64,000 nt of DNA from JBFWUW01 sp050247075. GTDB taxonomy: Bacteria > Planctomycetota > Planctomycetia > Pirellulales > JBFWUW01. The stretch is from positions 34,391 through 98,390 of the forward strand of contig JBFWUW010000019.1 of NCBI GenBank assembly GCA_050247075.1. Direction: 5' to 3'. The notes under the pieces are model-generated. The model made no database searches. It was not told the DNA's origin and saw nothing but the letters and a program-made list of their open reading frames with translations. The position numbers were made by a program, and so were the translations under genes. This document shows, piece after piece, positions 1 to 8,414 of the stretch (its first letter is position 1; every line of letters starts with the position of its first letter).

Positions 1-126
1 GGCCGCGCGCCAGACCAATGCCTGCGTTGCCACGACAGCGAAAACAGCCCCGCGTTTTCTTACGCCCAGTACTGGCCACGGATCGAACATACGCTGGAAG
101 CGGCCCCCTCGGAACCCGTGCCATGA
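1..126 (+). CDS. C-terminal end of a c-type cytochrome (partial)
   Basis: The gene enters from the left edge; only its last 41 codons are visible, ending at TGA 124-126. The tail contains CLRCH (residues 7-11 of the visible part), a CxxCH haem c attachment motif, followed by an aromatic-rich segment (SYAQYWPRIEH), as at the end of multihaem cytochrome-c family proteins. Its stop overlaps the start of the next gene as ATGA (123-126), so the two are probably translationally coupled. Haem number, full length and redox partner cannot be judged here. The reading frame is more convincing than the alternative of starting the next gene at position 18, which would overlap this haem motif. Confidence 0.7.
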   Translation, partial: GRAPDQCLRCHDSENSPAFSYAQYWPRIEHTLEAAPSEPVP

Positions 127-3100
127 TGATCGTCTCTCGTGCGGATCGCGCCGACTGCCTACGCGGCATCTGGAGTCTGGCCATGTTTGGCGTGGCGCTG
201 CTCTGGGCACTTAACCTGACAACGGCCGTGCCTGCCGCCGAAGAGACTCCCGATCCGCCCGCGTTTTCCGAGGCCAACGAAGAGCCGCCCGCACCCGATG
301 ATGGCCAGGACGACGCAATCGTTGATGCCGACGACGATACGGAAAGTGACGACCGCCAAGATGCCGGCGGCGATACTCCCGACGCTGAGGCACCCGACGA
401 GGACGCCATCGACTTGGAACTGGAGGAATTGCTCAAGCAAAGCCTGAAGCGCCTGGATGCCGGCTCCGCCAGCCCACCGACGGAGCAACCGCTGCTGGCC
501 TGGCATGGCAACCTGGCCGACGGGCTGAAATCGGCCCAGCGCAGCGGGCAGCCGGTGCTGGTGCGCGTGGGGGGAGAATTCTGTCCCTGGTGCGCCAAGC
601 TTGATCTGGTGATCGCCCAGCCGGAATTGCAAACCGCCCTCAACGCGTGGACGCGAGTCTCTTTGGATATTGACAAGTCGCCGGAAGAGTTGCGCGGGCT
701 GGCGGTCGGGCCGATCCCGGCGCTGCGGGTGTTGAGCAATCGTGGCCGGTTGCTGGCCTCGCACGATGGTTATCTGAATGCGGAAGAACTCGTGGACTGG
801 TTGGCAATCCAATTGAAAGAGGCCGCGCAACAGCCTGACGATTTGCTGGCCAAGGCCGAAGCCCCTTCCGCGTTGGATTTGAAACGGCTGGCAAAAACGC
901 TGGCTGCCGCCGATCCCGCGTTGCGCGAGGCCGCGATTCGCCGTTTGCTGCCCCATCGTCAGATGGCCGCGGGCGAAATAGCCAGGGCGTTGTCGGCCGG
1001 TAATCTGGCCACGCGCCTGGCTGCCCTGGAACTGCTGCGTGAATGGCAGGCTCCGGTGGAGTCGATCGACCCGTGGCGTCCCGATACGCTTTCGCCCGAG
1101 GCCTTGGCCGCGGTCACGGCTTGGGCCGCCGAGTCGAAAGGGATTGCCGGTACAGCGGTAGAGGCGGAAGAAGCCGAGCCGCTTAGCGAAGCCGAATTGG
1201 CCCTGGCGGAAGAGGAGATCGCGCGGCTGTTGGCTGCCGATAGCCCAGCGGCGGCCGAGACGATCCGTGAGCGCCTGGCCCGGTTTGGACCACGGCTTAA
1301 GCCCGTGGTCTTACGGCTCTTGACCCAAGTGGCCAGCGACGATCATCGCGAGCGCTTGTTGACGTTGCGTTACCGGTTGGTGGCTTCCAACAAGTTAATG
1401 TTGGAATGGCCGGCGGGTGTTGTGCGGCTAGGCTCACGCGATGCGGCCGAACGGCGGCAAGCGGTTGACGATCTGGTCAAGCGGGCCGCGCCCCAGGACG
1501 AAGGCTTGCTGCTGGAACTGTTCAGCGACGCCGATCCCTTGGTCCGTGAATCGAGTTTGCGCGGACTGCAACAAGCCTCGGGATCGGAAATCTCCGGCTC
1601 GTTGGTCACGTTGCTGGAAGACCCCGAACCGAACGTCCGCGCGGCGGTTCTCAAACAATTGGCCGAAGAGCCGTCGCCGGCACTGATTCCCAAACTCGTG
1701 GAATACATTCAAAGAGAAACAGACCCCGACCTGGTCGTGCATACCATCCGCGCTTTGCGCGAACAGAAGAAGGGTCCGGTGGCCGAGAGCCTGGCCGGCC
1801 TGCTGAAGCACGAGGCGTACCAGGTCCGCGCCGAGGCAGCCGAAGCCTTGCGGCGGCAGTTTAAGGATCGCTACGGCAGCGACAAGGTTCCCGAAGAGGC
1901 CAAGGCCAGTGCTTGCCTGGCCCTGGTGGAGTTGCTGGATGATGCCGATGCCTTCGTGGTCAGCCGGGCCATCGCGGCCTTGTCCGACGCCCAGGCCGAC
2001 TTGCCAGAGTCGGCCCCTAAGCTGCTGGCCGCGCTCGAACGGCATCCATCGTTGGCCCGCCAGGCGCTGGCGCTGTTGTACCAGGGGACTCGCACTCGCG
2101 AGGCTGGCGAGGAACTGGTGCGGCCGCTGCTTGGGCACGAACAGCCGGCAATTCGCGCGGCGGCGGTCGAGACGATCCTCACGCACCAATCGCACCTGGC
2201 CAACAAAATGGCGGCACCCGCGCTGGCCGACGAAATTCAGCAAGTCCGCATCGCCGCCGCGAACAGCCTGTTCGACAATTTCCTTCAGTTTTACAACAAC
2301 GGCCAGTCCGACGACGACGATCTGGCCGATCCTGACAGCCCTCAAGAAAGCGACGCAGGCGATCCAGATCATGAATGGATCGAGGACGATGCCGTGGAGA
2401 TCATGGAAGACGAACCGTTTGCCCGCGACTTCGAGTTGGACGAAGAGGAGGACGAAGATGGCGACAACGACGAAGAAGCCATGTTCGATGAGGCGGAAGA
2501 GGACGCCACGGAGGAGGATGAAAGCAACGAGACTGAAAATGCTGGCGACGGCGACGGGCTTGTCGATCCCGATGATCCCTTTGGGACACCACTGGAGAAT
2601 CGTGAAGCGGCCGGAGAAGACGCGGCACCACACGACGAAGCGGCCAGCGAGCCGCTGCCGGAGGTCTCTCCCCGCGATCAGCGGTTGAGCAAGTTTCGCC
2701 AGGCGGAACACCGCGCGGACTGGTTGAATGAGTTGATTCCGTTGTTGAACACCATGCTGGCCTCCCCCGACGAGCAAGAGCGATTGGCCGCGGCCCGCCC
2801 GTTGACCATTTTGGGTGAGCAAGCCCGCACCTTGCCGGTGCTGGCCTCGGCGGCGGCCAGGGCACCCGCGGACATGCAATGGGCGGGTACGGTCTTAAGG
2901 TGGCTTCCCTGGACCGAGCGAAAGGCGTTTGCCAACGAATTGCTGGACCATAGCAGCAGCCAGGATGAGTCGGCCCGGTTGGTGCACACCTTGGCGGAGA
3001 TCAACGATGCCCGGCTGAAGCCCTTCTATTGGGAACTAGCCGCGCGGCCCGACTTGTCGCCCGCCATGTTGGAGGCCTTGCGCGAATGCATGATGCGGCG

Positions 3101-3887
3101 TTATGCCGGCGAGCATTACTGGAACCGCTCTGGCCTTTCGGCCCGCGTCAAGGCGCGGGTAATTGCCCAGTGCCAGCAACATATTGATCCCGCGCAGCGT
3201 TGGATATCGCTGTTATCGCTGTGCCTGATGGCCGACTTTGACGCGGTGGCGGCCGCCAGGCAGGCCGGAGAACTGCGCGAAAATGCAGAGGCACAGCCTG
3301 ACCTGCGCCGCGATGCCTTGCGCGTGATGCTATCGGCGCAATCCTCCGCCACGCCACAACTGGCGGTAGCCGCCCTGGCCAGCCCCGACCCGGCCGATCG
3401 CCAGGCAGCGTTGTTGTCGCTGACCGAGGACTTTAGCGAGTTGGCCCGCCTGGCCGAAGGCAAGCTGCAACTCAATCAGGAAGGCTCCACCACTTCTCGC
3501 GAGTCTGGCCAGCCGATTGTGCCCAAGGCGCCGCGCGGGTTGCAACCTCAACACCTCGCCCCGCTGTTGGCCGATGACGATCCGGAGATTGTCGCTCGGG
3601 CCTGTTACCTGCTGGTGTTGCTGGGACGGGCGGAGTTCTTGCCACGGGTGGTTGAGCATTGGTCCACGCGGCACCGCGCCGACGAACAGTGGACCATGCT
3701 GGCTTATCGGGCCATTGCCGCCGCCAACGACGCGGCCTATGTCGACACGCTGGCGCAAATCTTTCGGCAATTGCACTCCTACGATTACGGTACATTTTAT
3801 TGGACGATCCGCGTGATGGACTCGCCCCAGGCCTTGCGGTTGCGCAAGCAAATTCGGGACGAGGTAGGCATGGATGCGTTGCGATAG
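123..3887 (+). CDS. Secreted thioredoxin-fold/HEAT-repeat protein with acidic linker
   Basis: A 1254-residue protein. Start 123 is chosen because the N-terminus then becomes a signal peptide (hydrophobic stretch about residues 15-35, ending TAVPAAEE) and because it overlaps the upstream stop as ATGA. After an acidic stretch (about 38-100) comes a thioredoxin-like domain with the redox motif C154-P-W-C157. The rest is mainly alpha-helical HEAT-like repeats, interrupted by a very acidic low-complexity segment at about residues 727-822 (runs of D and E). Likely periplasmic or surface scaffold. Coupling to a haem-c gene suggests, but does not show, a role in cytochrome maturation or redox handling. 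I do not know a characterised protein with this layout. Confidence 0.85.
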   Translation: MMIVSRADRADCLRGIWSLAMFGVALLWALNLTTAVPAAEETPDPPAFSEANEEPPAPDDGQDDAIVDADDDTESDDRQDAGGDTPDAEAPDEDAIDLELEELLKQSLKRLDAGSASPPTEQPLLAWHGNLADGLKSAQRSGQPVLVRVGGEFCPWCAKLDLVIAQPELQTALNAWTRVSLDIDKSPEELRGLAVGPIPALRVLSNRGRLLASHDGYLNAEELVDWLAIQLKEAAQQPDDLLAKAEAPSALDLKRLAKTLAAADPALREAAIRRLLPHRQMAAGEIARALSAGNLATRLAALELLREWQAPVESIDPWRPDTLSPEALAAVTAWAAESKGIAGTAVEAEEAEPLSEAELALAEEEIARLLAADSPAAAETIRERLARFGPRLKPVVLRLLTQVASDDHRERLLTLRYRLVASNKLMLEWPAGVVRLGSRDAAERRQAVDDLVKRAAPQDEGLLLELFSDADPLVRESSLRGLQQASGSEISGSLVTLLEDPEPNVRAAVLKQLAEEPSPALIPKLVEYIQRETDPDLVVHTIRALREQKKGPVAESLAGLLKHEAYQVRAEAAEALRRQFKDRYGSDKVPEEAKASACLALVELLDDADAFVVSRAIAALSDAQADLPESAPKLLAALERHPSLARQALALLYQGTRTREAGEELVRPLLGHEQPAIRAAAVETILTHQSHLANKMAAPALADEIQQVRIAAANSLFDNFLQFYNNGQSDDDDLADPDSPQESDAGDPDHEWIEDDAVEIMEDEPFARDFELDEEEDEDGDNDEEAMFDEAEEDATEEDESNETENAGDGDGLVDPDDPFGTPLENREAAGEDAAPHDEAASEPLPEVSPRDQRLSKFRQAEHRADWLNELIPLLNTMLASPDEQERLAAARPLTILGEQARTLPVLASAAARAPADMQWAGTVLRWLPWTERKAFANELLDHSSSQDESARLVHTLAEINDARLKPFYWELAARPDLSPAMLEALRECMMRRYAGEHYWNRSGLSARVKARVIAQCQQHIDPAQRWISLLSLCLMADFDAVAAARQAGELRENAEAQPDLRRDALRVMLSAQSSATPQLAVAALASPDPADRQAALLSLTEDFSELARLAEGKLQLNQEGSTTSRESGQPIVPKAPRGLQPQHLAPLLADDDPEIVARACYLLVLLGRAEFLPRVVEHWSTRHRADEQWTMLAYRAIAAANDAAYVDTLAQIFRQLHSYDYGTFYWTIRVMDSPQALRLRKQIRDEVGMDALR

Positions 3888-3944
3888 GGAACGCCGGTTG
3901 TAAGTTCTCTGCCTTTTACACGACATTCTCGGGAGCCTGCCGTC

Positions 3945-4853
3945 ATGCGACTTGCCTGGTTCGGTGCCTTGCTGGCATTCTGTTCGTTCGTTTCCTGTTT
4001 CGCGCAAGCCCAGGAGGACTCTTCGGTCACGGCCAGCGGCACCGCCAGGTTGGAACGCGCACCCGACTTTTTGCGGATGCATGTGCGGATCTCCGCCAAT
4101 GGGAAGAACGTGCGCGAGGCGCTGGAAAAATTGCAGGCCCGCCGCGAATCGGTCCGCGATAAGCTCAAGGATCTGGCGGTCGAGGAGGATTCAATCGAGT
4201 TCTCGGAGCCTTCGATCAACGCCACCATGAGCGACCGGCAACGGCAGATGGAAGCCCTCATGCGGCAGCGCAGCGGCAAGACCAAAAAGAAGCCTGGCGA
4301 CGACGCGCCGCGGCCGGTCATGCTCGCACAGACGTTGCAAGCCGAGTGGAAGCTAGGTTCCGAAAACTCCGAGGAACTATTGGTGCTGGCCCACGAACTG
4401 CAAGAAGCCATCAAGGAGGCCGACGTGGCGGGTGCCAAGGAGGCCGAACCACTGTCGCCGGAGGAGGAGGAGTTGGCCGAGGAGATGAGCGGGCTTTATT
4501 CGGAGTACTCTGGCTCTGACGAACCGTCACCTGGTACGGCCGCCTTCAGCTTTGTTTGCAAGATCAGCGACGAGGAACGCGGCCAGGCTACCGCCGAGGC
4601 ATTTGAAAAGGCTCGCGATGAAGCGGCGCGATTGGCCGCCGCGGCCGGCAAGCAACTGGGGGAGTTGCGGCTTTTGCGGGGAGACTCGGCCGGCGGCGAC
4701 TACGAAAGTTATGGCGAATACCAGTACAGCCGCGACATGATGCTGGCCCTGGCCAGGCAGCGGGCCCGCGCGGACAACATGGAAGCCATCGGCGCTCAGC
4801 CGGGCAAGGTTTCGTTCCAGGTGCAAGTCAGTGCGTCGTTCTCATTGAAATAG
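3945..4853 (+). CDS. SIMPL (DUF541) domain exported protein
   Basis: 302 residues with a signal peptide (MRLAWFGALLAFCSFVSCFA, cleavage near AQA-QE). The mature part opens with VTASGTARLERAPDFLRM, the typical first strand of SIMPL/DUF541 domains, and ends with the matching FQVQVSASFSL strand. Between them lies a long charged insertion (about residues 95-185, rich in E and K) not present in compact SIMPL proteins. It follows the HEAT gene by 57 bp on the same strand, so it may share its transcript. SIMPL proteins are periplasmic or outer-membrane proteins of poorly known role. Function beyond that is not predicted. Confidence 0.85.
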   Translation: MRLAWFGALLAFCSFVSCFAQAQEDSSVTASGTARLERAPDFLRMHVRISANGKNVREALEKLQARRESVRDKLKDLAVEEDSIEFSEPSINATMSDRQRQMEALMRQRSGKTKKKPGDDAPRPVMLAQTLQAEWKLGSENSEELLVLAHELQEAIKEADVAGAKEAEPLSPEEEELAEEMSGLYSEYSGSDEPSPGTAAFSFVCKISDEERGQATAEAFEKARDEAARLAAAAGKQLGELRLLRGDSAGGDYESYGEYQYSRDMMLALARQRARADNMEAIGAQPGKVSFQVQVSASFSLK

Positions 4854-5078
4854 GCCAGAGGATTTGCGCCGTCAATAGGGTCTTGCTTGAGAAGCAAATT
4901 CGCTCGCTGTCACGCCTGGCCGTCTCTGTCTGTTTTGTCGTAACAATCGACTGCAGTTCGCGCTGAACCTACCATCGGCAATACGATGTAGCCGATGGAA
5001 CGATCACGGCGGGCTAGACGGCCCGCGTCAATTTCTGAATGTTCGCGACCTGGTAAAGGGTCGGAAAGGAGCTGTGTG

Positions 5079-5861
5079 ATGAAACGCTGGTTCGTCTTGT
5101 TGTTTGGAGCAGCCGTCTATGTCATGTTTCTAGGCGTGTTTCTCTATGCGATCGGTTTCATCGGCGGGTTCATGGTCCCCACGTCGTTGGATGGTCCCGT
5201 CACTTCGCCTTTGCCCACGGCGATTGCCATCAACTCCCTGTTGCTGCTGGGGTTTGCCGCGCAGCACAGCATTATGGCGCGTCCGGCGTTCAAACGCTGG
5301 TGGACGAAATTCGTGCCCGATTCGATCGAGCGCAGCATTTACGTCCTGTTCAGCAATTTGGCGATGATCCTATTGTTCTGGCAGTGGCGGCCGATGGGCG
5401 GACTTGCCTGGGACATTCAACAACCTTTTTTGCGAGCAGCGCTCTGGGCATTGTTTGGACTTGGCTGGTTGACCGTGTTGGCCTCGACGTACCTCATCAA
5501 TCACTTCGACCTGTTTGGATTGCGTCAGGTCTGGCTGCATTTCCGCGGACGCCCCTACACGCATCTGCCGTTTGCCATTCCCGGAGCCTACAAGTTCGTG
5601 CGGCACCCTTTGTATGTTGGCTGGCTGCTGGTGTTTTGGGCCACGCCCAGCATGGGATTGGCCCATCTGGTCTTCGCGATCGGTACGACGGTCTACATTC
5701 TCATCGCCATCCGCTTGGAGGAGCGCGACCTGGTCCAGTTCCACGGCGAAAGCTACACGGCCTACCGCCGCGCGACTCCCATGTTGATCCCCAAATTGCG
5801 GCCCGCCCGCGTTGGTCGGAGTAACTCCCATCAATTGACTCACTCCACCCGCAACCCCTAA
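5079..5861 (+). CDS. mddA: Probable methanethiol S-methyltransferase (MddA/NnrU-like membrane protein)
   Basis: 260 residues; ATG 5079 is preceded by GGAAAGGA (5063-5070) at good spacing. An integral membrane protein with about five or six hydrophobic segments. It carries the C-terminal signature of the isoprenylcysteine methyltransferase/NnrU superfamily (YKFVRHPLYVGWLL, then IRLEERDLV) and an N-terminal half (HSIMARPAFKRWW, RSIYVLFSNLAM, FWQWRP) that I recognise as typical of MddA. MddA methylates methanethiol to dimethyl sulfide using S-adenosylmethionine. The weaker alternative is a general NnrU-family protein. Monocistronic by spacing (225 bp before, about 330 bp after). Confidence 0.75.
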   Translation: MKRWFVLLFGAAVYVMFLGVFLYAIGFIGGFMVPTSLDGPVTSPLPTAIAINSLLLLGFAAQHSIMARPAFKRWWTKFVPDSIERSIYVLFSNLAMILLFWQWRPMGGLAWDIQQPFLRAALWALFGLGWLTVLASTYLINHFDLFGLRQVWLHFRGRPYTHLPFAIPGAYKFVRHPLYVGWLLVFWATPSMGLAHLVFAIGTTVYILIAIRLEERDLVQFHGESYTAYRRATPMLIPKLRPARVGRSNSHQLTHSTRNP

Positions 5862-6194
5862 TGGCATCACTCTCCAAGTGGCATGCGTAACCCGCTGCGC
5901 ATCGGACGCTGTCAGAGGGGCCTACCGCCGGCGGAGATTGCCAGCCGGCATTTCTCCGCGTATGATCGGGCTGGATTGGCGCGTTGCAGGGCGGTTTCAG
6001 TCGCGCCACCTCCCAAATCGCGGCGGAAATAATTGGCGGCGCGGCTGAAAGCGGCGGATCGCGCCACGTGTGTCCATCGCAACCGGCCCAGGCCTGGAGT
6101 GATCCCAGGTTGATCGGGCTGCCTCCTCCAGGAAACCGCCGTGGAAACAGGACGCCAGGTCCACGAACAACCGCCCGCCCGCTCGCGCGGCCCG
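5862..6194. other. Intergenic region without recognised gene
   Basis: About 330 bp between mddA and the ion-channel gene. Reading both strands I find no convincing coding stretch, tRNA-like fold or known repeat. Positions 6130-6133 (AGGA) could be the ribosome binding site for a GTG start of the downstream gene at 6141. Confidence 0.4.
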
Positions 6195-7253
6195 ATGTCT
6201 GGGCCGTTTCGCAAGATGGCCACGGGGGCTAGCTTGTTCGTGGGGATCTGTCTGGTTGCTATCTTGGGGTATCTGGCGGCTGGTTGGGAATTGGCCGACG
6301 CCGTCTACATGGTGGTCATCACCATTTTTGGCGTGGGGTACGGCGAAGTGCAACCGATCGTCTCGCCGGCACTGCGCGGGTTGACCATGACCCTGATCGT
6401 CGTGGGTTACGGCGCGGTGATCTACACGGTGGGGGGCTTTATGCAAATGCTGATTGACGGTGAACTGAAGCAGGCCCTGGGAGCGAGACGCATGACCAAG
6501 GAAATCGATCGGCTGCAAGATCACACGGTTATCTGCGGCGTGGGCCGCATGGGGACGATTCTGGCCCGCGAGTTGAAATCGGCTGACAAGCCGTTCGTGG
6601 TCATCGACACGGACGAGCGGCGTCTGCACAACGCCGAAGAGCAGGGCTACCTGGTGGTCAATGGAGATGCCGCCGAAGAGCGCGCGTTGGAGCAGGCGGG
6701 CATTCGCCGCGCGGCCGTGCTGGCCACCGTTTTGCCCAACGACGCGGCCAACGTGTTTGTGACCATCACGGCCCGCGAGATGAACCCCAACCTGATGATT
6801 ATCGCCCGCGGCGAAAACCCGCGGACCGAAAAGAAACTGCTGGGCTGTGGAGCCAACCGCGTGGTGCTGCCCATGGCCATCGGGGCCAAGAAGCTGGCCC
6901 AACTGATCATTCGCCCCTCGGCCGAGAACATGCTCGAGCAGTTGACAAACCAGGGAGAACTGAACGAGGAACTTGGCCGCATCGGCCTGCAATTTGACGA
7001 ATTGGAGGTCGCCGCCAATTCCTCGCTGGTCGATCGCGCTTTAAGCGACATCGATCTCCGCAGCAACCACGGCTTTTTGATCGTGGGCGTGCGGCGGACC
7101 GACGGCACGACACTGTTGAACCCATCCCCCAGCACGCGGCTGGCGGCGGGAGACACCGTGATTGTGATTGGCCGCGATAACGACATTCCGCAACTTGCCG
7201 CCAAGTTCTTTTCCGGCAAGCAGAATACGCAGTATCGGGGCGCCTCGATGTAA
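6195..7253 (+). CDS. Two-TM potassium channel with TrkA-N/TrkA-C (RCK) domains
   Basis: 352 residues from ATG 6195; a GTG at 6141 with AGGA eight bases upstream would add 18 residues and is a real alternative. Domains in order: TM1 (about 12-31), pore helix and selectivity filter G46-V-G-Y-G50 followed by E, TM2 (about 60-82), RCK/TrkA-N Rossmann domain (VICGVGRMGTILAREL, then VVIDTD) to about residue 240, and a TrkA-C domain near the end (ELEVAANSSLVDRAL ... GDTVIVIGRDND). Length and layout match prokaryotic ligand-gated K+ channels of the MthK/Kch type. The filter lacks the usual first threonine (TVGYG becomes GVGYG). Acts in the inner membrane. Confidence 0.88.
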   Translation: MSGPFRKMATGASLFVGICLVAILGYLAAGWELADAVYMVVITIFGVGYGEVQPIVSPALRGLTMTLIVVGYGAVIYTVGGFMQMLIDGELKQALGARRMTKEIDRLQDHTVICGVGRMGTILARELKSADKPFVVIDTDERRLHNAEEQGYLVVNGDAAEERALEQAGIRRAAVLATVLPNDAANVFVTITAREMNPNLMIIARGENPRTEKKLLGCGANRVVLPMAIGAKKLAQLIIRPSAENMLEQLTNQGELNEELGRIGLQFDELEVAANSSLVDRALSDIDLRSNHGFLIVGVRRTDGTTLLNPSPSTRLAAGDTVIVIGRDNDIPQLAAKFFSGKQNTQYRGASM

Positions 7254-7291
7254 CCGCGCGATTCCGACGGCTATGCGACGACCAGGTGGAG

Positions 7292-8170
7292 CTACACGCT
7301 GGCGGCGGCAATTGCCGGCTGCCATGCGGCTCGCGACAACGCGCGGCGGGGCTGGAACAAGAATGAGCGGCTGCGCGGCTGGCGGCAGTTCCACCAGGTA
7401 CGCGGGTCGAGCCATTCCCGGCGCGGGGGCGCGGGTTCCTCGGCGTGCAGGCCATCGGTCCAGGCCGACCAGCGCAATTTCAGGCCGGCGCGTCGCGAGA
7501 AGCGGATCAGTGTGCTGGTTGTAAAGTCGCGCAGCCGGGTTGAGCCGCCGCGCGAATCGGCCTGCCGGCCGGTCCGCCGCGATGACCCTGGCAGCACCGG
7601 GCAGGAAATCCACAGTAGTCCCTCGGGAGCGAGGCAGCGCGCGGCTTCCTCCAGGACGGCCGCCGGCGACTCCACCGAAGCCAGGACGTCACCTAGAAGA
7701 ACAGCCTGAAAGCTGCCATCGGCAAAGGGCAATTCCTCGCCCCGGCCCGACACCCAGCGGACTTGCCCCCACCGCAGCAGCCCCCGCGCGTTGAGCTCGC
7801 CGGCCAACGGTTCCACGCCGTAACGCTCTCCGCCGCGGAAGTGCAGCAATTCCGCATCACGCGGCAAGCCGACCTGCAGCAACCGCGTGCCGTAGTCCAA
7901 GTCGATATGCCGGCGCAACAAGTGTTCCAGGGTTCGCGCCCGTTGCCGGATTGCGCGGGAACGGTCGGGGGGCATCGCCGGCCAATCGTCGGGCAATGCC
8001 GCGACACGGTCCGTTTGAGCGGCCAGCCAGGCCGGGCTTTCCTCGCCAGGCAAAAAAGTAGGCAACCCATCCAGCACGGGATAGCCGCGCCCGCAATCGG
8101 AGCACGTCAGCCAATCGGCGTCCCCTTGCAGAGGCTGATGATCGAACGGACAGGCGAGCAAATCCCACAT
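7292..8170 (-). CDS. Class I methyltransferase with N-terminal Trm112-like zinc ribbon
   Basis: 292 residues; ATG 8170 has AAGGA upstream on the minus strand. The N-terminus (LLACPFDHQPLQ ... LTCSDCGRGYPVLDGLP) is a Trm112/YcaR-like zinc-ribbon with CP and CxxC pairs, a module often fused to methyltransferases. The following domain has the later motifs of SAM methyltransferases (YGVEP, ELPFADGSFQAVLLGDVL, CLAPEGLLWISCP), but the glycine-rich motif I is degenerate (LLQVGLPRDAE). Function is therefore uncertain; it may be a divergent or inactive enzyme. It lies downstream of the flippase/glycosyltransferase genes on the same strand (245 bp gap) and may act on the same glycan or lipid. Confidence 0.75.
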   Translation of the reverse strand: MWDLLACPFDHQPLQGDADWLTCSDCGRGYPVLDGLPTFLPGEESPAWLAAQTDRVAALPDDWPAMPPDRSRAIRQRARTLEHLLRRHIDLDYGTRLLQVGLPRDAELLHFRGGERYGVEPLAGELNARGLLRWGQVRWVSGRGEELPFADGSFQAVLLGDVLASVESPAAVLEEAARCLAPEGLLWISCPVLPGSSRRTGRQADSRGGSTRLRDFTTSTLIRFSRRAGLKLRWSAWTDGLHAEEPAPPRREWLDPRTWWNCRQPRSRSFLFQPRRALSRAAWQPAIAAASV

Positions 8171-8281
8171 GGCGGCACTTCCTTGTTGGTTCCGAATACA
8201 TTCGCATCTTGCGAATCGGAGCGTTGCTAGGCGCACGGTAGTGGCAAACTATGGCACGGATAGCAAGGTGAGTAAAGACGA

Positions 8282-8316
8282 GGTTTGGGTGTTCGGTTTT
8301 CGGTTTTCAGTGTTGG
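8282..8316. repeat. Heptanucleotide-phased array (five units)
   Basis: Consecutive 7-mers GGTTTGG, GTGTTCG, GTTTTCG, GTTTTCA, GTGTTGG. The period is exact while the unit varies. It lies in the gap between the flippase-like gene and the methyltransferase gene. Confidence 0.6.
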
Positions 8317-8350
8317 GTGGAAGTTCGCCACCGGTGACGAGGTTGCCGGA

Positions 8351-8413
8351 ATAGCTGATAGCTGACGGCTGATAGCTTTCACTCGACACTTGACATTCAA
8401 CACTCGTCACTCC
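8351..8413. repeat. Heptanucleotide-phased array (nine units)
   Basis: Consecutive 7-mers AGCTGAT, AGCTGAC, GGCTGAT, AGCTTTC, ACTCGAC, ACTTGAC, ATTCAAC, ACTCGTC, ACTCCCT. The array ends one base from the stop codon of the flippase-like gene (8415 on the minus strand). It is out of phase by one base with the array at 8282-8316. Confidence 0.65.
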
Positions 8414-8414
8414 C

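Noticed and set aside
1..122. Start of the first large gene at position 18
   Set aside because: It would overlap the haem-motif frame and hide the signal peptide, which begins properly at 123.
1434..2879. Long open frame (about 480 codons) on the minus strand inside the HEAT gene
   Set aside because: It is antisense to a gene with a clear signal peptide, CPWC motif and repeats; the translation is Arg/Gln/Val-rich shadow sequence with no domain. High GC makes long antisense frames common.
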